Positions 32,674-40,872 of a DNA stretch of 64,000 bases are shown here, piece after piece (position 1 is the stretch's first letter; every line of letters begins with the position of its first letter). Under the pieces are notes generated by a model. The model was given only the letters and a program-made list of their open reading frames with translations, was not told the origin of the DNA and did not search any database. The position numbers were made by a program, and so were the translations under genes. Origin of the DNA: Shimia isoporae (lineage in GTDB: Bacteria > Pseudomonadota > Alphaproteobacteria > Rhodobacterales > Rhodobacteraceae); contig NZ_SMGR01000001.1 of NCBI RefSeq assembly GCF_004346865.1, positions 1,922,001 to 1,986,000 of the forward strand, written 5' to 3'.

Positions 32674-33850
32674 ACCGCTTGCGGGCGTGCGTATCCTTGA
32701 TCTCACGAATGTGCTTGCGGGCCCTTACTGCTGCTATCAACTCGCGCTGATGGGCGCGGAAGTGATCAAGGTGGAACGCCCCGGCACAGGTGATCTCGCC
32801 CGCGTTCTGGGAGCCGACCCAGCTCGCAACAAGGCGGGAATGGGCATCAGTTTCCTGGCTCAGAATGCTGGCAAGAAATCAGTCACTCTCGACATGAAAG
32901 CGGAAGCTGGTAAGGCGCTTTTCAAGCAGCTTGTGCAAGGCGCAGACGTCTTGGTCGAAAACTTTCGGCCGGGAGTGATGGATAGGCTTGGACTTGGATA
33001 CGACACGCTCAAGAAGGTCAATCCGCTTCTGATTTACTGTGCAATCAGCGGTTTCGGACAGGACGGGCCTCGCAAGAAAGATCCGGCGTATGACCAGATT
33101 GTGCAGGGCGTCAGCGGAGTTATGTCAATAACAGGCGCGCCGGAAACGGCCCCCTATCGTGTCGGGTATCCACTCGCAGACACAGTCGGTGGTCTGACGG
33201 CGGCCTTCGCCGTGGCTTCTGCGTTGAACGCCTCGCCAAGAGGCGCATTTCTGGACATTTCAATGACCGAAGCGGTGATATCCACAATGGGCTGGGTTGT
33301 TTCCAACCACCTAATCGGTGGCGTCACGCCGGCGGCTCACGGCAACGAAAACACAACCAGCGCACCGTCCGGAACCTTCCAGACGGCGGACATGCCCATC
33401 AACATCGCAGCCAATCGCGACGAGCAATGGCAGGCACTGGCACGTCATCTTGGCCGCGAAGACCTCTTGGAACATCCGGACTATGCAACCCGGGAAGACC
33501 GAAAGACCAACCGGCATCGTTTGCGGGCACAAATCGAGACAGTTCTCACCACAAGAGACGCGTCTGTTTGGGTCAGCGAACTCAATGCGCTCGGCGTTCC
33601 GGCAGGCCCTGTCCTGACCGTTGAGGATGCGTTGGAGGATAAGCAAATCGCAGGGCGGGGACTGATCCAGACAATCACCACTCACGGAGAAGATCTTCTC
33701 TTGGCTGGTAGTCCCATTGTCGCAGACGGCACACGCCCTGCTCCCAAGATGCCGCCGCCTACACTGGGTCAGGACAATCTCGAAATCTGGAGCAGCCTTG
33801 GACTTTCCGAGACGGAAATCACCAATCTGTCAACGGAGGGTATCCTATGA
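32663..33850 (+). CDS. CaiB/BaiF (class III) CoA-transferase
   Basis: This 395-residue enzyme has the family start LAGVRILDLTNVLAGPYCCYQLALMGAEVIKVE, the segment ENFRPGVMDRLGLGYD and the catalytic Asp in DPAYDQIVQGVSG. Class III CoA-transferases move CoA between carboxylates through an aspartyl anhydride. The ATG at 32663 overlaps the end of tctA by 11 bases and has an AGGAAGGGG upstream; a 13-residue longer in-frame start exists. The gene overlaps the citryl-CoA-lyase-like gene by four bases. The likely job is to make the CoA ester of the acid imported by TctABC, for example citryl-CoA or citramalyl-CoA; the exact acid is inferred. Confidence 0.9.
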   Translation: MATEPLAGVRILDLTNVLAGPYCCYQLALMGAEVIKVERPGTGDLARVLGADPARNKAGMGISFLAQNAGKKSVTLDMKAEAGKALFKQLVQGADVLVENFRPGVMDRLGLGYDTLKKVNPLLIYCAISGFGQDGPRKKDPAYDQIVQGVSGVMSITGAPETAPYRVGYPLADTVGGLTAAFAVASALNASPRGAFLDISMTEAVISTMGWVVSNHLIGGVTPAAHGNENTTSAPSGTFQTADMPINIAANRDEQWQALARHLGREDLLEHPDYATREDRKTNRHRLRAQIETVLTTRDASVWVSELNALGVPAGPVLTVEDALEDKQIAGRGLIQTITTHGEDLLLAGSPIVADGTRPAPKMPPPTLGQDNLEIWSSLGLSETEITNLSTEGIL

Positions 33851-34614
33851 ACGACGTCGCAGACTGGTGGCAGACAGCGATCATAGACATGGAACCTGGG
33901 CGGATTGAACTGCGGGGCACCCCCATTCAGGATCTCATTGGCAACCTGTCATTTGCAGAGATGATCTGGCTCATGGTGCGTGGCGACCGACCCTCCGACG
34001 CGCAAGCACGCCTGTTTGAGGCCGCATTGGTCTCGGCCGTGGACCACGGACCGCAAGCGCCTTCAATTGCCGCTGCGCGGATGGCGGTCACCTGCGGGTT
34101 GCCGCTAAACAATGCCATGGCAACTGCGGTGAACATGCTCGGTGACATTCACGGAGGCGCCGGCGAACAGGCAGTTGAGCTCTACCATCAGGTTAAAGCC
34201 AGTCCTCTCGGAACGGAGGCTGCGCTCGACATTTGGACCTCGGAGAGAGGAAAAATCATTCCCGGCTTCGGTCACCGATTTCATTCACCAACCGACCCTC
34301 GGGCTCCGCGCCTGATGGAAATGGTGAGTGAAGCCGTCGCAAACGGGGCTTGCGAAGGTGCATTTGCGACCGTGGGTCGAGAGATTGAAGAAACCCTGGC
34401 GAGGCGAAAAGGACGTCCGATCCCGATGAACATAGACGGTGCCACAGCCGTGATTTACGCGGAACTGGGTTTCGAGCCTCCACTAGCGCGTGGTCTTTTC
34501 TGCTTGTCCCGATCTGTGGGCATCCTCGCTCATGCCTGGGAACAGCAACAACAAGGAGGCCGCAACAAAGGCCCCACACCGCCCAAATACCGATGGACCT
34601 ATACCGGACCCTAA
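33847..34614 (+). CDS. citryl-CoA lyase-like short citrate synthase family protein
   Basis: This 255-residue protein is only the C-terminal catalytic part of a citrate synthase fold, the length of citryl-CoA lyases rather than of citrate synthases (about 430). Recognisable are NMLGDIHGGAGEQAV, the active-site segment PGFGHRFHSPTDPRAPRLM and IDGATAVIYAELGF. Such proteins cleave citryl-CoA (or a close relative) to acetyl-CoA and oxaloacetate. It is coupled by an ATGA overlap to the CoA-transferase and completes a transport, activation and cleavage operon. Its stop overlaps the convergent Ldh-family gene by four bases. The substrate is inferred from the Tct context. Confidence 0.82.
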   Translation: MNDVADWWQTAIIDMEPGRIELRGTPIQDLIGNLSFAEMIWLMVRGDRPSDAQARLFEAALVSAVDHGPQAPSIAAARMAVTCGLPLNNAMATAVNMLGDIHGGAGEQAVELYHQVKASPLGTEAALDIWTSERGKIIPGFGHRFHSPTDPRAPRLMEMVSEAVANGACEGAFATVGREIEETLARRKGRPIPMNIDGATAVIYAELGFEPPLARGLFCLSRSVGILAHAWEQQQQGGRNKGPTPPKYRWTYTGP

Positions 34615-35621
34615 CCGGCTATTATCGCTTCTATTTTCTCAAGTGTAGCCACATTTACAGCAACACCCTCGGTACGAGCACGTAGCCTGTGGGCTTTGCG
34701 TCCGTCTCCGGGCAGGCGCGCGCCATCCTGCTCCTGAAACGCACCCACCAATCGGGCTACGTTCGCAGCATAGCCGCCACCTGACGTGACCGCGGGATCT
34801 ATTGCTAGAAAGAACTGCCCTGTCTTTGGTGGTCCCCCAGCCGTACCAGCAAAGGGCGATGCGTCGATCCCCAAAGTGGCTCCGGTCATGGCAGCGGCCA
34901 TTAACTCGACAAGGACTGCCGCGCCGACCCCCTTGTACCCGCCGGATGGCGCCATCGATCCCTTAAGTCCAACTTCCGGATCTGTCGTAGGACGGCCGTC
35001 CGCGTCAAGCGCCCAACCCTCGGGGATGGGCTTGCCCTCCCGCGCGTGTTTCATGACTTCGCTTTTGGCAATCGTACTGGCGCTTTGGTCAATCAGGATT
35101 GCCGGTTCACCGTCTTCCCCTGACGCCGCGATCGATATCGGGTTGGTGCCGACGACCGGCTTGGCCCCACCAGAGGGAGCAATGGAAGCGGGCGCATTTG
35201 TAAAACCGATGGCCAAAAGCCCGTCGCGGGCCAGTCTTGCGGTGTGGTATCCAAGAACACCGCAATTGTAACTGTTGCGAATGGCCAAAGCTGCGATGCC
35301 TTGGGAGCGAGCCATCGGCACGAGGCTTTCAAATCCAATGTCGATTGCCGAATGTGCAAATCCTGTTGCCGCGTCTACCGTCAAAACCCCCGGCGCTGAT
35401 TCCTGCAAATCAGGGTGTGCCTGCCCATCCACTTTGCCACACTGAACGTGCTCGCAGTAGATCGGGATATATGCCATGCCGTGGCTTGCCACGCCGTCGG
35501 CCTCGGTCGCGGCGGTGGCGACGGCCAGAGGACGGGCGTTCTCTGGCGACGTTCCCGCAGCGACGAGTGCTCGGAAACTGATGTCTTCGATTTCTTCCAA
35601 AGTCAGAGTTTTTGTTTGCAT
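34611..35621 (-). CDS. Ldh/MDH2-family NAD(P)-dependent oxidoreductase
   Basis: The 336-residue protein belongs to the malate/L-sulfolactate/L-lactate dehydrogenase family, which is unrelated to Rossmann-type malate dehydrogenases. Typical segments are EADGVASHGMAYIPIY, FTNAPASIAPSGGAKPVVGTNP and GGYKGVGAAVLVELMAAAMTGA. Members reduce or oxidise 2-oxo/2-hydroxy acids, or cyclic imines such as piperideine-carboxylate. The ATG at 35621 has GGGGAGG five bases upstream; an upstream start at 35639 is less likely. It is the last gene of a four-gene minus-strand operon with a DUF3726 protein, an unrecognised protein and an M19 homologue. Substrate unknown. Confidence 0.85.
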   Translation of the reverse strand: MQTKTLTLEEIEDISFRALVAAGTSPENARPLAVATAATEADGVASHGMAYIPIYCEHVQCGKVDGQAHPDLQESAPGVLTVDAATGFAHSAIDIGFESLVPMARSQGIAALAIRNSYNCGVLGYHTARLARDGLLAIGFTNAPASIAPSGGAKPVVGTNPISIAASGEDGEPAILIDQSASTIAKSEVMKHAREGKPIPEGWALDADGRPTTDPEVGLKGSMAPSGGYKGVGAAVLVELMAAAMTGATLGIDASPFAGTAGGPPKTGQFFLAIDPAVTSGGGYAANVARLVGAFQEQDGARLPGDGRKAHRLRARTEGVAVNVATLEKIEAIIAG

Positions 35622-35635
35622 ATCTGCCTCCCCAT

Positions 35636-36262
35636 TCAATTTCTTGAGCCGCCACTTTCGCCCGCGCCAAGCCGACGCGACTCCTCGGTCGCAGGCGCGT
35701 AGGTGCGATGAGCAAAGAACTTCAAACTAAGCCAATCTTCATCTCGCGGAATTGCCCGAGTGTGTTTCTCGGCAGGTTCAAAATTGCCACTTCCAAAGGT
35801 GATAATGACTTGGGATGCCTCGTCTGGAAACGCGCCCTGTAGTCTTATCCCATCGGCTGCAACCTTGGCCTTTGCTTCATCAACTTGCGCAAAAACAATC
35901 TGACCGGAAACTCGGGACGCGCTGGAGAAAAATGGCATAAGCAAGAGCGGAAAGACCACGCCATGCACAACTGTCACTTGACCAGTCAAAGACGCAGCGC
36001 GATCTGAAGCGGCTGTGCCAACGCTGAGAGGGCACAGTTTTCCGGTATCTGCGCGCCACTCCTCCCCTCTAACACTGGGCGGCAGAAGTTTTTCCGCCTC
36101 TTGGACGCGCAGCATGCCGGCCAGCGCGCCACAACCATCTTGCCCCTGCGCGCACAACCAACGCGTTGCGCGGCCGGCCTCTTTGGCCATTGCCCATGAG
36201 TAGTGACCACCTCGAGCGGCGTTTTTAGCCATTGCCTCGACTTCGTTGAGAGAGAAACTCAC
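35636..36262 (-). CDS. DUF3726-family protein
   Basis: This 208-residue soluble protein has the family start SFSLNEVEAMAKNAARGGHYSWAMAKEAGRATRWL, matching DUF3726 (name from memory), a family with no known function. Cysteines at the GQDGCGAL segment and later positions are not arranged as a known cofactor site. The start is a GTG at 36262 inside the sequence GTGA, overlapping the stop of the upstream 561-residue gene by four bases. The ATG further upstream at 36286 would lie within that gene. Translational coupling on this side and a 14-base gap to the Ldh gene mark it as part of one operon. Confidence 0.78.
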   Translation of the reverse strand: MSFSLNEVEAMAKNAARGGHYSWAMAKEAGRATRWLCAQGQDGCGALAGMLRVQEAEKLLPPSVRGEEWRADTGKLCPLSVGTAASDRAASLTGQVTVVHGVVFPLLLMPFFSSASRVSGQIVFAQVDEAKAKVAADGIRLQGAFPDEASQVIITFGSGNFEPAEKHTRAIPRDEDWLSLKFFAHRTYAPATEESRRLGAGESGGSRN

Positions 36263-37944
36263 GCCACATGCTCCGGGAAAACCCAATCATCAGCAAAATC
36301 GTCATCAAGAGCGTTGGGATACGGAGCACCCGCAAACATCGTGATCCGCACCCATCGGTCCGACCTTGGGTCAAATCGCGTTGCCCCGAAGAAAGAGAGC
36401 TTGGCGCGCAGCATGTCTATTGGCATCACATCGGCGGCGATTGTGTTATCCCGGATTTCTCCATATGGCGCGACGCGGGTAAGTTGCGCGCGTTCAACCG
36501 ACTGCCGGTGCTCCGGACACGCAAGAAGGAAGTCCGCGACCGGCGTATCGACGGCCCAGCCTTTCAAAGCCTCAATGGCCGCCGCCGCATCTCGAGCCGG
36601 CGACAAAGGCTGTTCGAATTCGGCCAAAGGCTCCTCAAAACGTTCGCCCAATCTCGGTTCGAGCTTCTCTTCAGACACGTACCATGCGCGTGCACAATTT
36701 GGCCTTTGCTCCCAGTCAAGCGTAGAGGTCCAGCCGAAGGAACTTTCAAGCAGCATCAAGACTTCCCCAACCCGCATGGCGCCATCAAGAACCCGCGCGC
36801 CAGCCTCGTCGTCCGACATGCTTTTGGAGAGATCGTCGACCAACGCGCCATAGGGCTCTAGTACGAGCGCATTGAGCAGCTCCTGGCCCTCTTCGCTCAA
36901 AGCCTGCTGGGACCACTGAACCAGCCTGTTCCAAGACAGCGCTTGCCGAAAATCAAAGGTTTCGAGATGGACGCAGATCGCACGGTAATCATCCTTTAGC
37001 TGAGCAAACTTTGCTTGTTGCAGAGGATGCTCCGAGCGCCACGATTGCAACAGAACACCGACCCTTTCCAAACGATCTCGAAACAGGGAAAAGTCTTCCT
37101 GCTCAACAGTTTCTAGGGATCGAACCCGACGCAAAGCCTCCTCTCTGGCGACAATCCAGTTGTTGAACAAGACAGGATGGTTGATCAGGAAAGGAGCCAT
37201 ACCAAGACCGGTCGAATTGCCGATTCCGAGTGCCTTCGCGGCGTCATCAGCCAACTGCACTGCATTTGATCCGCCACGGGCCTTGGCGAGATGTTCGACG
37301 AGTTCGCGCACAAACCATCTGATCAGATAGACCGTCAGCATTTCAGCTTGAAACGGCGCTCTGGTCTCGGCTCGTGCCGCTATGACTTCACGATCTGCAG
37401 CGCCGAATTTGCCGGATCCATACACGGCGGTTGTGCGCATAAGGTATCCGACGGCCTCCAGCACCTGCTTTTCGGGTTGATTTCCGTTCGCCAGAGACGA
37501 AACCACGTGCTCCCAAAGGCGCGCGGACCGGTTGGCGCGTGACAGCGTCAATTCACGTTCGCTAACCCGTCCCGCCTCTTGCAAAGGCACGTTGCGCTCC
37601 AGCCGCTCCAGATCGGTATCAGTCGGGATGCCGTCAAAGAGGGTAAAAGTAGCATCCCAGGCTTCGGCAATCACCCGATCGGACCGCAACTCGTCCGGCA
37701 GATCATGAGCGAAAGCTACCAAAGCATAGGTGCGCTCCGGCCCCTTCGCGAGATACACAGCCCGCCCCACGCCATTATCGTCTATTTCAAACGTTTGCCG
37801 CTCAAAAGACCATCGATCGGCCGACAACCGACGCAAAAGGATGCGCATAAAACTCAGTCTGGTTTGATGGGAACTTCCCAAACGGCTCAGCCGCATGACC
37901 TGCTCCGGCGGACGAAGCGCGATATGCGGCAGCGTATCTTTCAT
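36259..37944 (-). CDS. conserved protein of unknown function, 561 residues
   Basis: No known domain was recognised. The protein is soluble, with no signal peptide or membrane helix, and largely alpha-helical by composition. Points of note are a basic N-terminal part (MRILLRRLSADRWSFERQTF), an acidic loop DGIPTDTDLERLERN, a segment FLINHPVLFNNWIVAREEALRRVR and a C-terminal part with RFDPRSDRWVRITMFAGAPYP. It is locked between the M19 homologue and the DUF3726 gene by 4-bp start/stop overlaps on both sides, so it very likely functions with them. The combination with an Ldh-family oxidoreductase suggests catabolism of a peptide-like or cyclic amino-acid compound, which is a guess. Confidence 0.75.
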   Translation of the reverse strand: MKDTLPHIALRPPEQVMRLSRLGSSHQTRLSFMRILLRRLSADRWSFERQTFEIDDNGVGRAVYLAKGPERTYALVAFAHDLPDELRSDRVIAEAWDATFTLFDGIPTDTDLERLERNVPLQEAGRVSERELTLSRANRSARLWEHVVSSLANGNQPEKQVLEAVGYLMRTTAVYGSGKFGAADREVIAARAETRAPFQAEMLTVYLIRWFVRELVEHLAKARGGSNAVQLADDAAKALGIGNSTGLGMAPFLINHPVLFNNWIVAREEALRRVRSLETVEQEDFSLFRDRLERVGVLLQSWRSEHPLQQAKFAQLKDDYRAICVHLETFDFRQALSWNRLVQWSQQALSEEGQELLNALVLEPYGALVDDLSKSMSDDEAGARVLDGAMRVGEVLMLLESSFGWTSTLDWEQRPNCARAWYVSEEKLEPRLGERFEEPLAEFEQPLSPARDAAAAIEALKGWAVDTPVADFLLACPEHRQSVERAQLTRVAPYGEIRDNTIAADVMPIDMLRAKLSFFGATRFDPRSDRWVRITMFAGAPYPNALDDDFADDWVFPEHVA

Positions 37945-38918
37945 CCTTCATCTGGCCCGAAGTTTTCGTCAAAGAACCGATACCAGTTGCCGCCCATGAC
38001 GGCTGCGACCTCTTCGGCGTTCATCCCAACGGCATAAAGCCCCTGTTCAATGTTGCCAAAGTCCCTGTTGTCTTGGAACCAATCCGGCATTGGCGGGAAA
38101 CCCGGCGACGATGCCGATCCCTCGCCGAAGTCCACCTCTTTGCTCCAGCGCCCTGTTCTCATCCACTCAACCACGCTATCGGGCTGGTCTTGGCACAAAT
38201 CCGACCCAATCCCGAGGTGCGCCACACCGAAAGTATCGGCCGTTCGCGCAATCATCGCGCAGAAATCCTGGAGCGTGCAGTCGGATTTTCCGCGCAAGTG
38301 ATGCGGATAAAGAGAAAACCCAAGCATACCCCCGTTCTCCGTAACGGCCCGGAGCACGGCGTCTTTTTTGTTGCGCAGCGCAGGAAACCACGCGTGCGGA
38401 TTGGCATGCGTGATCGCGATCGGTCGCTGGGAAATTTCTGCGGCCTCAATGGTGGAGCGGTCCGCCGAATGGCTCATATCAACGACCAAACCCACCCGGT
38501 TCATTTCCTTGATGACTTGCCGCCCCATTCGGGTGATCCCGCTGTCTTCCGTCTCGTAGCAACCGGTCGCAAGCAACGACTGATTATTGTACGTCAATTG
38601 CATGAACCGCCCGCCCAAAGTGTGCAGGATTTCCACCAGTCCGATGTCGTCTTCGATTGGGCTCGGATTCTGAAAGCCAAAGAAAATTGCCGTTCGGCCA
38701 GTTTCACGAGCGCGGTCAATATCGCGAGCACTGTGACCTTTGATGATCAGGTCAGAATGGGCTTCAAACCATCGGTTCCAGCGCTCGAAATTCAACACCG
38801 TTTCACGGAATGTCTCGTGATAAGCGATTGTCACATGCACTGCGTCGACACCGCCTTCGCGCATCTGCCGAAAGATTTTTTCGGACCAATTGGCATATTG
38901 CAGCCCGTCGATGCGCAT
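37941..38918 (-). CDS. M19-family amidohydrolase/dipeptidase homologue with altered metal site
   Basis: The 325-residue protein aligns with membrane dipeptidases in its second half: VVDMSHSADRSTIE and PIAITHANPHAW keep the two histidines and HLGIGSDLC keeps the catalytic Asp. The N-terminal HxD metal motif is replaced by MRIDGLQYANWS, and the GxEG segment that carries the bridging Glu reads GFQNPSP. The dipeptidase at 0.3-1.5 kb has both. It may bind metal differently or be specialised for another substrate. No signal peptide is seen. ATG 38918 follows GGGGAG by five bases. First gene of the four-gene operon. Confidence 0.78.
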   Translation of the reverse strand: MRIDGLQYANWSEKIFRQMREGGVDAVHVTIAYHETFRETVLNFERWNRWFEAHSDLIIKGHSARDIDRARETGRTAIFFGFQNPSPIEDDIGLVEILHTLGGRFMQLTYNNQSLLATGCYETEDSGITRMGRQVIKEMNRVGLVVDMSHSADRSTIEAAEISQRPIAITHANPHAWFPALRNKKDAVLRAVTENGGMLGFSLYPHHLRGKSDCTLQDFCAMIARTADTFGVAHLGIGSDLCQDQPDSVVEWMRTGRWSKEVDFGEGSASSPGFPPMPDWFQDNRDFGNIEQGLYAVGMNAEEVAAVMGGNWYRFFDENFGPDEG

Positions 38919-39079
38919 GACCACTCCCCATGATAGCCCCAAAATCAGAGCTGCGAGACATGGTGACCGCGCGTTTGCCCTTTGGTCAAATGGTATCTGC
39001 GTGAGGACCGAAAAAACTCACCGGACACCACAACTGAAAGGCGCCGAATAAGCCGGTTAAAAATTCCAATGAGGAGTGA

Positions 39080-39156
39080 TGGTACCGCCTCCCCGGTTTG
39101 AACGGGGGACCTCTGGATCCACAATCCAGCGCTCTAACCAACTGAGCTAAGGCGGC
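39080..39156 (-). tRNA. tRNA-His (GTG anticodon)
   Basis: A complete cloverleaf reads on the minus strand from 39156 to an encoded CCA at 39080-39082. The anticodon stem CTGGA/TCCAG encloses the loop TTGTGGA, giving anticodon GTG (His). The acceptor stem pairs GCCGCCT with AGGCGGT, so the first pair is G1-U72 and the discriminator is A73; there is no encoded extra G at -1 able to pair with a C73. This is the form reported for alphaproteobacteria, where the histidine system does not use G-1. Confidence 0.95.
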
Positions 39157-39201
39157 ACTGTGAGGGGCGATGTATCGCCCTGCGTCGGCGATTGCAAGCG
39201 C

Positions 39202-39696
39202 CTAAAATGAAATTTTCCAAGTTTGTTCGACCAGATCTACGCCGAAATTCCGCACCGGCTCGGCAGCGGTCATTTCAAAGCCATAGGCCTCATAAAGCGC
39301 GCAGGCTGCTGTGTGGCTTTCGTGGGTCCAGAGATGCATCCCCACATAGCCTCTATCCCGTGCGAACCCCATGCAGGTCTCGAGCAAGTGTTTGCCCAAC
39401 CCCATGCCTTGTGCTTCAGGCTGCACCAGAAACAGACGCAATTTGGCAATGTCGGATTGTTCGGATTTCACGCAGAAAATGCTGCCCAGACGCCAGCCAT
39501 CCCTTTCGGCCACCCAGCCGCGCTCCCAAACGGTATCCTGACGGTCGAGAAAATCCGTCAAAATCGCAGAAACCAAAAATGCAAAACTGTCGTCGAACCC
39601 TTCTGTTCTGGCGTAAAGCTCTGCGTGCGCCTCCACCAGCCAGTCAAGATCCCGCGCCTCGAATTGACGCAATTTGACCCCCTCGAATTCACGCAC
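39202..39696 (-). CDS. GNAT-family N-acetyltransferase
   Basis: The 164-residue acyltransferase has the acetyl-CoA-binding loop QPEAQGMGLGKHLLETCMGFA (Q/R-x-x-G-x-G/A signature) at about residues 93-113 and the C-terminal CALYEAYGFEMT segment of the GNAT fold. Enzymes of this kind acetylate amines, amino acids, drugs or protein residues; the substrate cannot be read from sequence. The start is placed at GTG 39696 because AGGAGGG lies five bases upstream. An ATG at 39741 has no ribosome site. It diverges from the DUF6324 gene. Confidence 0.85.
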   Translation of the reverse strand: MREFEGVKLRQFEARDLDWLVEAHAELYARTEGFDDSFAFLVSAILTDFLDRQDTVWERGWVAERDGWRLGSIFCVKSEQSDIAKLRLFLVQPEAQGMGLGKHLLETCMGFARDRGYVGMHLWTHESHTAACALYEAYGFEMTAAEPVRNFGVDLVEQTWKISF

Positions 39697-39773
39697 GATG
39701 CCCTCCTGTCCTCGCGTGACTTGCCTTCGTCGTGCATTCACGCTACCCGATTTGCCAGCACAGGAGAACCGCC

Positions 39774-39959
39774 ATGGGCATCAACACCGAACGCGACTTA
39801 GAAGCCAACCTGCAAATCGGCCCCACCGATCAGGGATTCGTGCGGATATTTGTTGAGGCCAATGGTGTCGAAATCCCCATGGACTTCGATCCGGAAGAAG
39901 CAGAAGAGATCGCGGACGAAATCCGCGCGGCGGCCACCGCGGCCCGCTCCGTCGGCTGA
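39774..39959 (+). CDS. DUF6324-type small protein
   Basis: This 61-residue acidic protein (IQIGPTDQGFVRIFVEA-like core: LQIGPTDQGFVRIFVEANG, then IPMDFDPEEAEEIADEIRAA) resembles a Rhodobacteraceae family annotated DUF6324 (name from memory). No function is known. CAGGAGAA lies five bases before the ATG. The predicted structure is a short beta-hairpin followed by one helix. Confidence 0.72.
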   Translation: MGINTERDLEANLQIGPTDQGFVRIFVEANGVEIPMDFDPEEAEEIADEIRAAATAARSVG

Positions 39960-40033
39960 CAAATCCATGCTGTAGCAATCCCTTTTGGGATGCGCCAAAT
40001 CTCTGCAGACATTTAAAACCGGAAAGACACCCG

Positions 40034-40498
40034 TCAGTCCTCGTCGGGCATCGGCACAAGTTTTGGGTCGCGGTAGCGCTGCAAGCGCCGTGCGGCGTCG
40101 GTGGCAAATTTCTGGATCATCTTCTTGCGACGCGCAGGTGCAACCTTGTCCTCGGGCCCCATGCGGATGATTTCAGCGTCATAGGCATCTGCCATGATGA
40201 GCCCTGTGCCATCGGGCAACAGATCCGTGGGAAATTCCGTATCAACCGCCCAAAAATAACGGTCGCACCATTCGAGATAGCCTTGCCATTTGGTATCGGA
40301 TTGAAAATCCGCCCGGCTCGACTTGCACTCGACGACCCACAACTCGCCTTTCGGACCCAACGCCATGACGTCCACCCGTAGGCCCCGCGCGGGTACGAAC
40401 TCTTCTATTGAGACGTAGCCATGGCTGCGCAAATGACGGCTGACGCCACGCGCAAGAAGTTGGCCGGGTTGCAGAGTGAGGAGCGATGTATCTTCCAT
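40034..40498 (-). CDS. mmcB: MmcB-family DNA repair nuclease-like protein
   Basis: The 154-residue protein has a restriction-endonuclease-like core: LRVDVMALGPKGELWVVECKSS contains the Asp and the ExK pair of the PD-(D/E)xK fold, and DFQSDTKWQGYLEWCDRYFWAVD follows. This matches MmcB, a LexA-controlled protein needed for mitomycin C resistance in Caulobacter. It should act on DNA in the cytoplasm. No SOS box was identified in its leader. The gene ends convergent with DUF6324. Confidence 0.85.
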   Translation of the reverse strand: MEDTSLLTLQPGQLLARGVSRHLRSHGYVSIEEFVPARGLRVDVMALGPKGELWVVECKSSRADFQSDTKWQGYLEWCDRYFWAVDTEFPTDLLPDGTGLIMADAYDAEIIRMGPEDKVAPARRKKMIQKFATDAARRLQRYRDPKLVPMPDED

Positions 40499-40872
40499 GC
40501 CAGCACCGTGAACAATTCATGAACAAAAAGCAAGCCGTTCGTCGCGTCTCGGGCCTTGCACGAACTGGCATCGACGCTTAGATAGGACAACGGCGGGTGC
40601 TGCCCTTCTCGTGATACGGTTGCATTCCGGTGGCCTTAAGCAATTCCGAGGGAGCTGGCTCTGTCCTGGTCCTGGCCTGGTTACCTGGCGCCCACCTGTA
40701 TATACAGGTCCTCGGGAATGAGATAACCCCACGGCTGCGTTTGCGGGCCCGCCACTTTTCTTCCGGAGAATGACCGAGTCGTTCGGGTCGCGGGACAAAG
40801 CGGTGCTTCAATTGATGTCCGCTTAGCTTTATCGTGATGCTCACAAAATTGCAGACTCGCAGCGAGGCAGAT
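40499..40872. other. 374-base intergenic region without a recognised gene
   Basis: This gap lies between the divergent mmcB and racemase genes. Short ORFs on both strands run through it (for example minus 40517-40798), but none resembles a known protein or has a good start. The one clear structure is the 16-base perfect palindrome at 40694-40709. Confidence 0.5.
40694..40709. promoter_or_regulatory. perfect palindrome ACCTGTATATACAGGT
   Basis: This is a 16-base perfect palindrome. The outer half-sites ACCTGT/ACAGGT are those of the Vibrio fischeri lux box, but the spacer is four bases shorter. It is a candidate operator for a LuxR-type or other dimeric regulator of mmcB or the racemase gene; the distance to either start is 160-195 bases. 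Confidence 0.45.

Noticed and set aside
40517-40798. 93-codon minus-strand frame in the mmcB-racemase gap
   Set aside because: No ribosome site, unlikely composition (many Arg/Pro) and no recognisable similarity.
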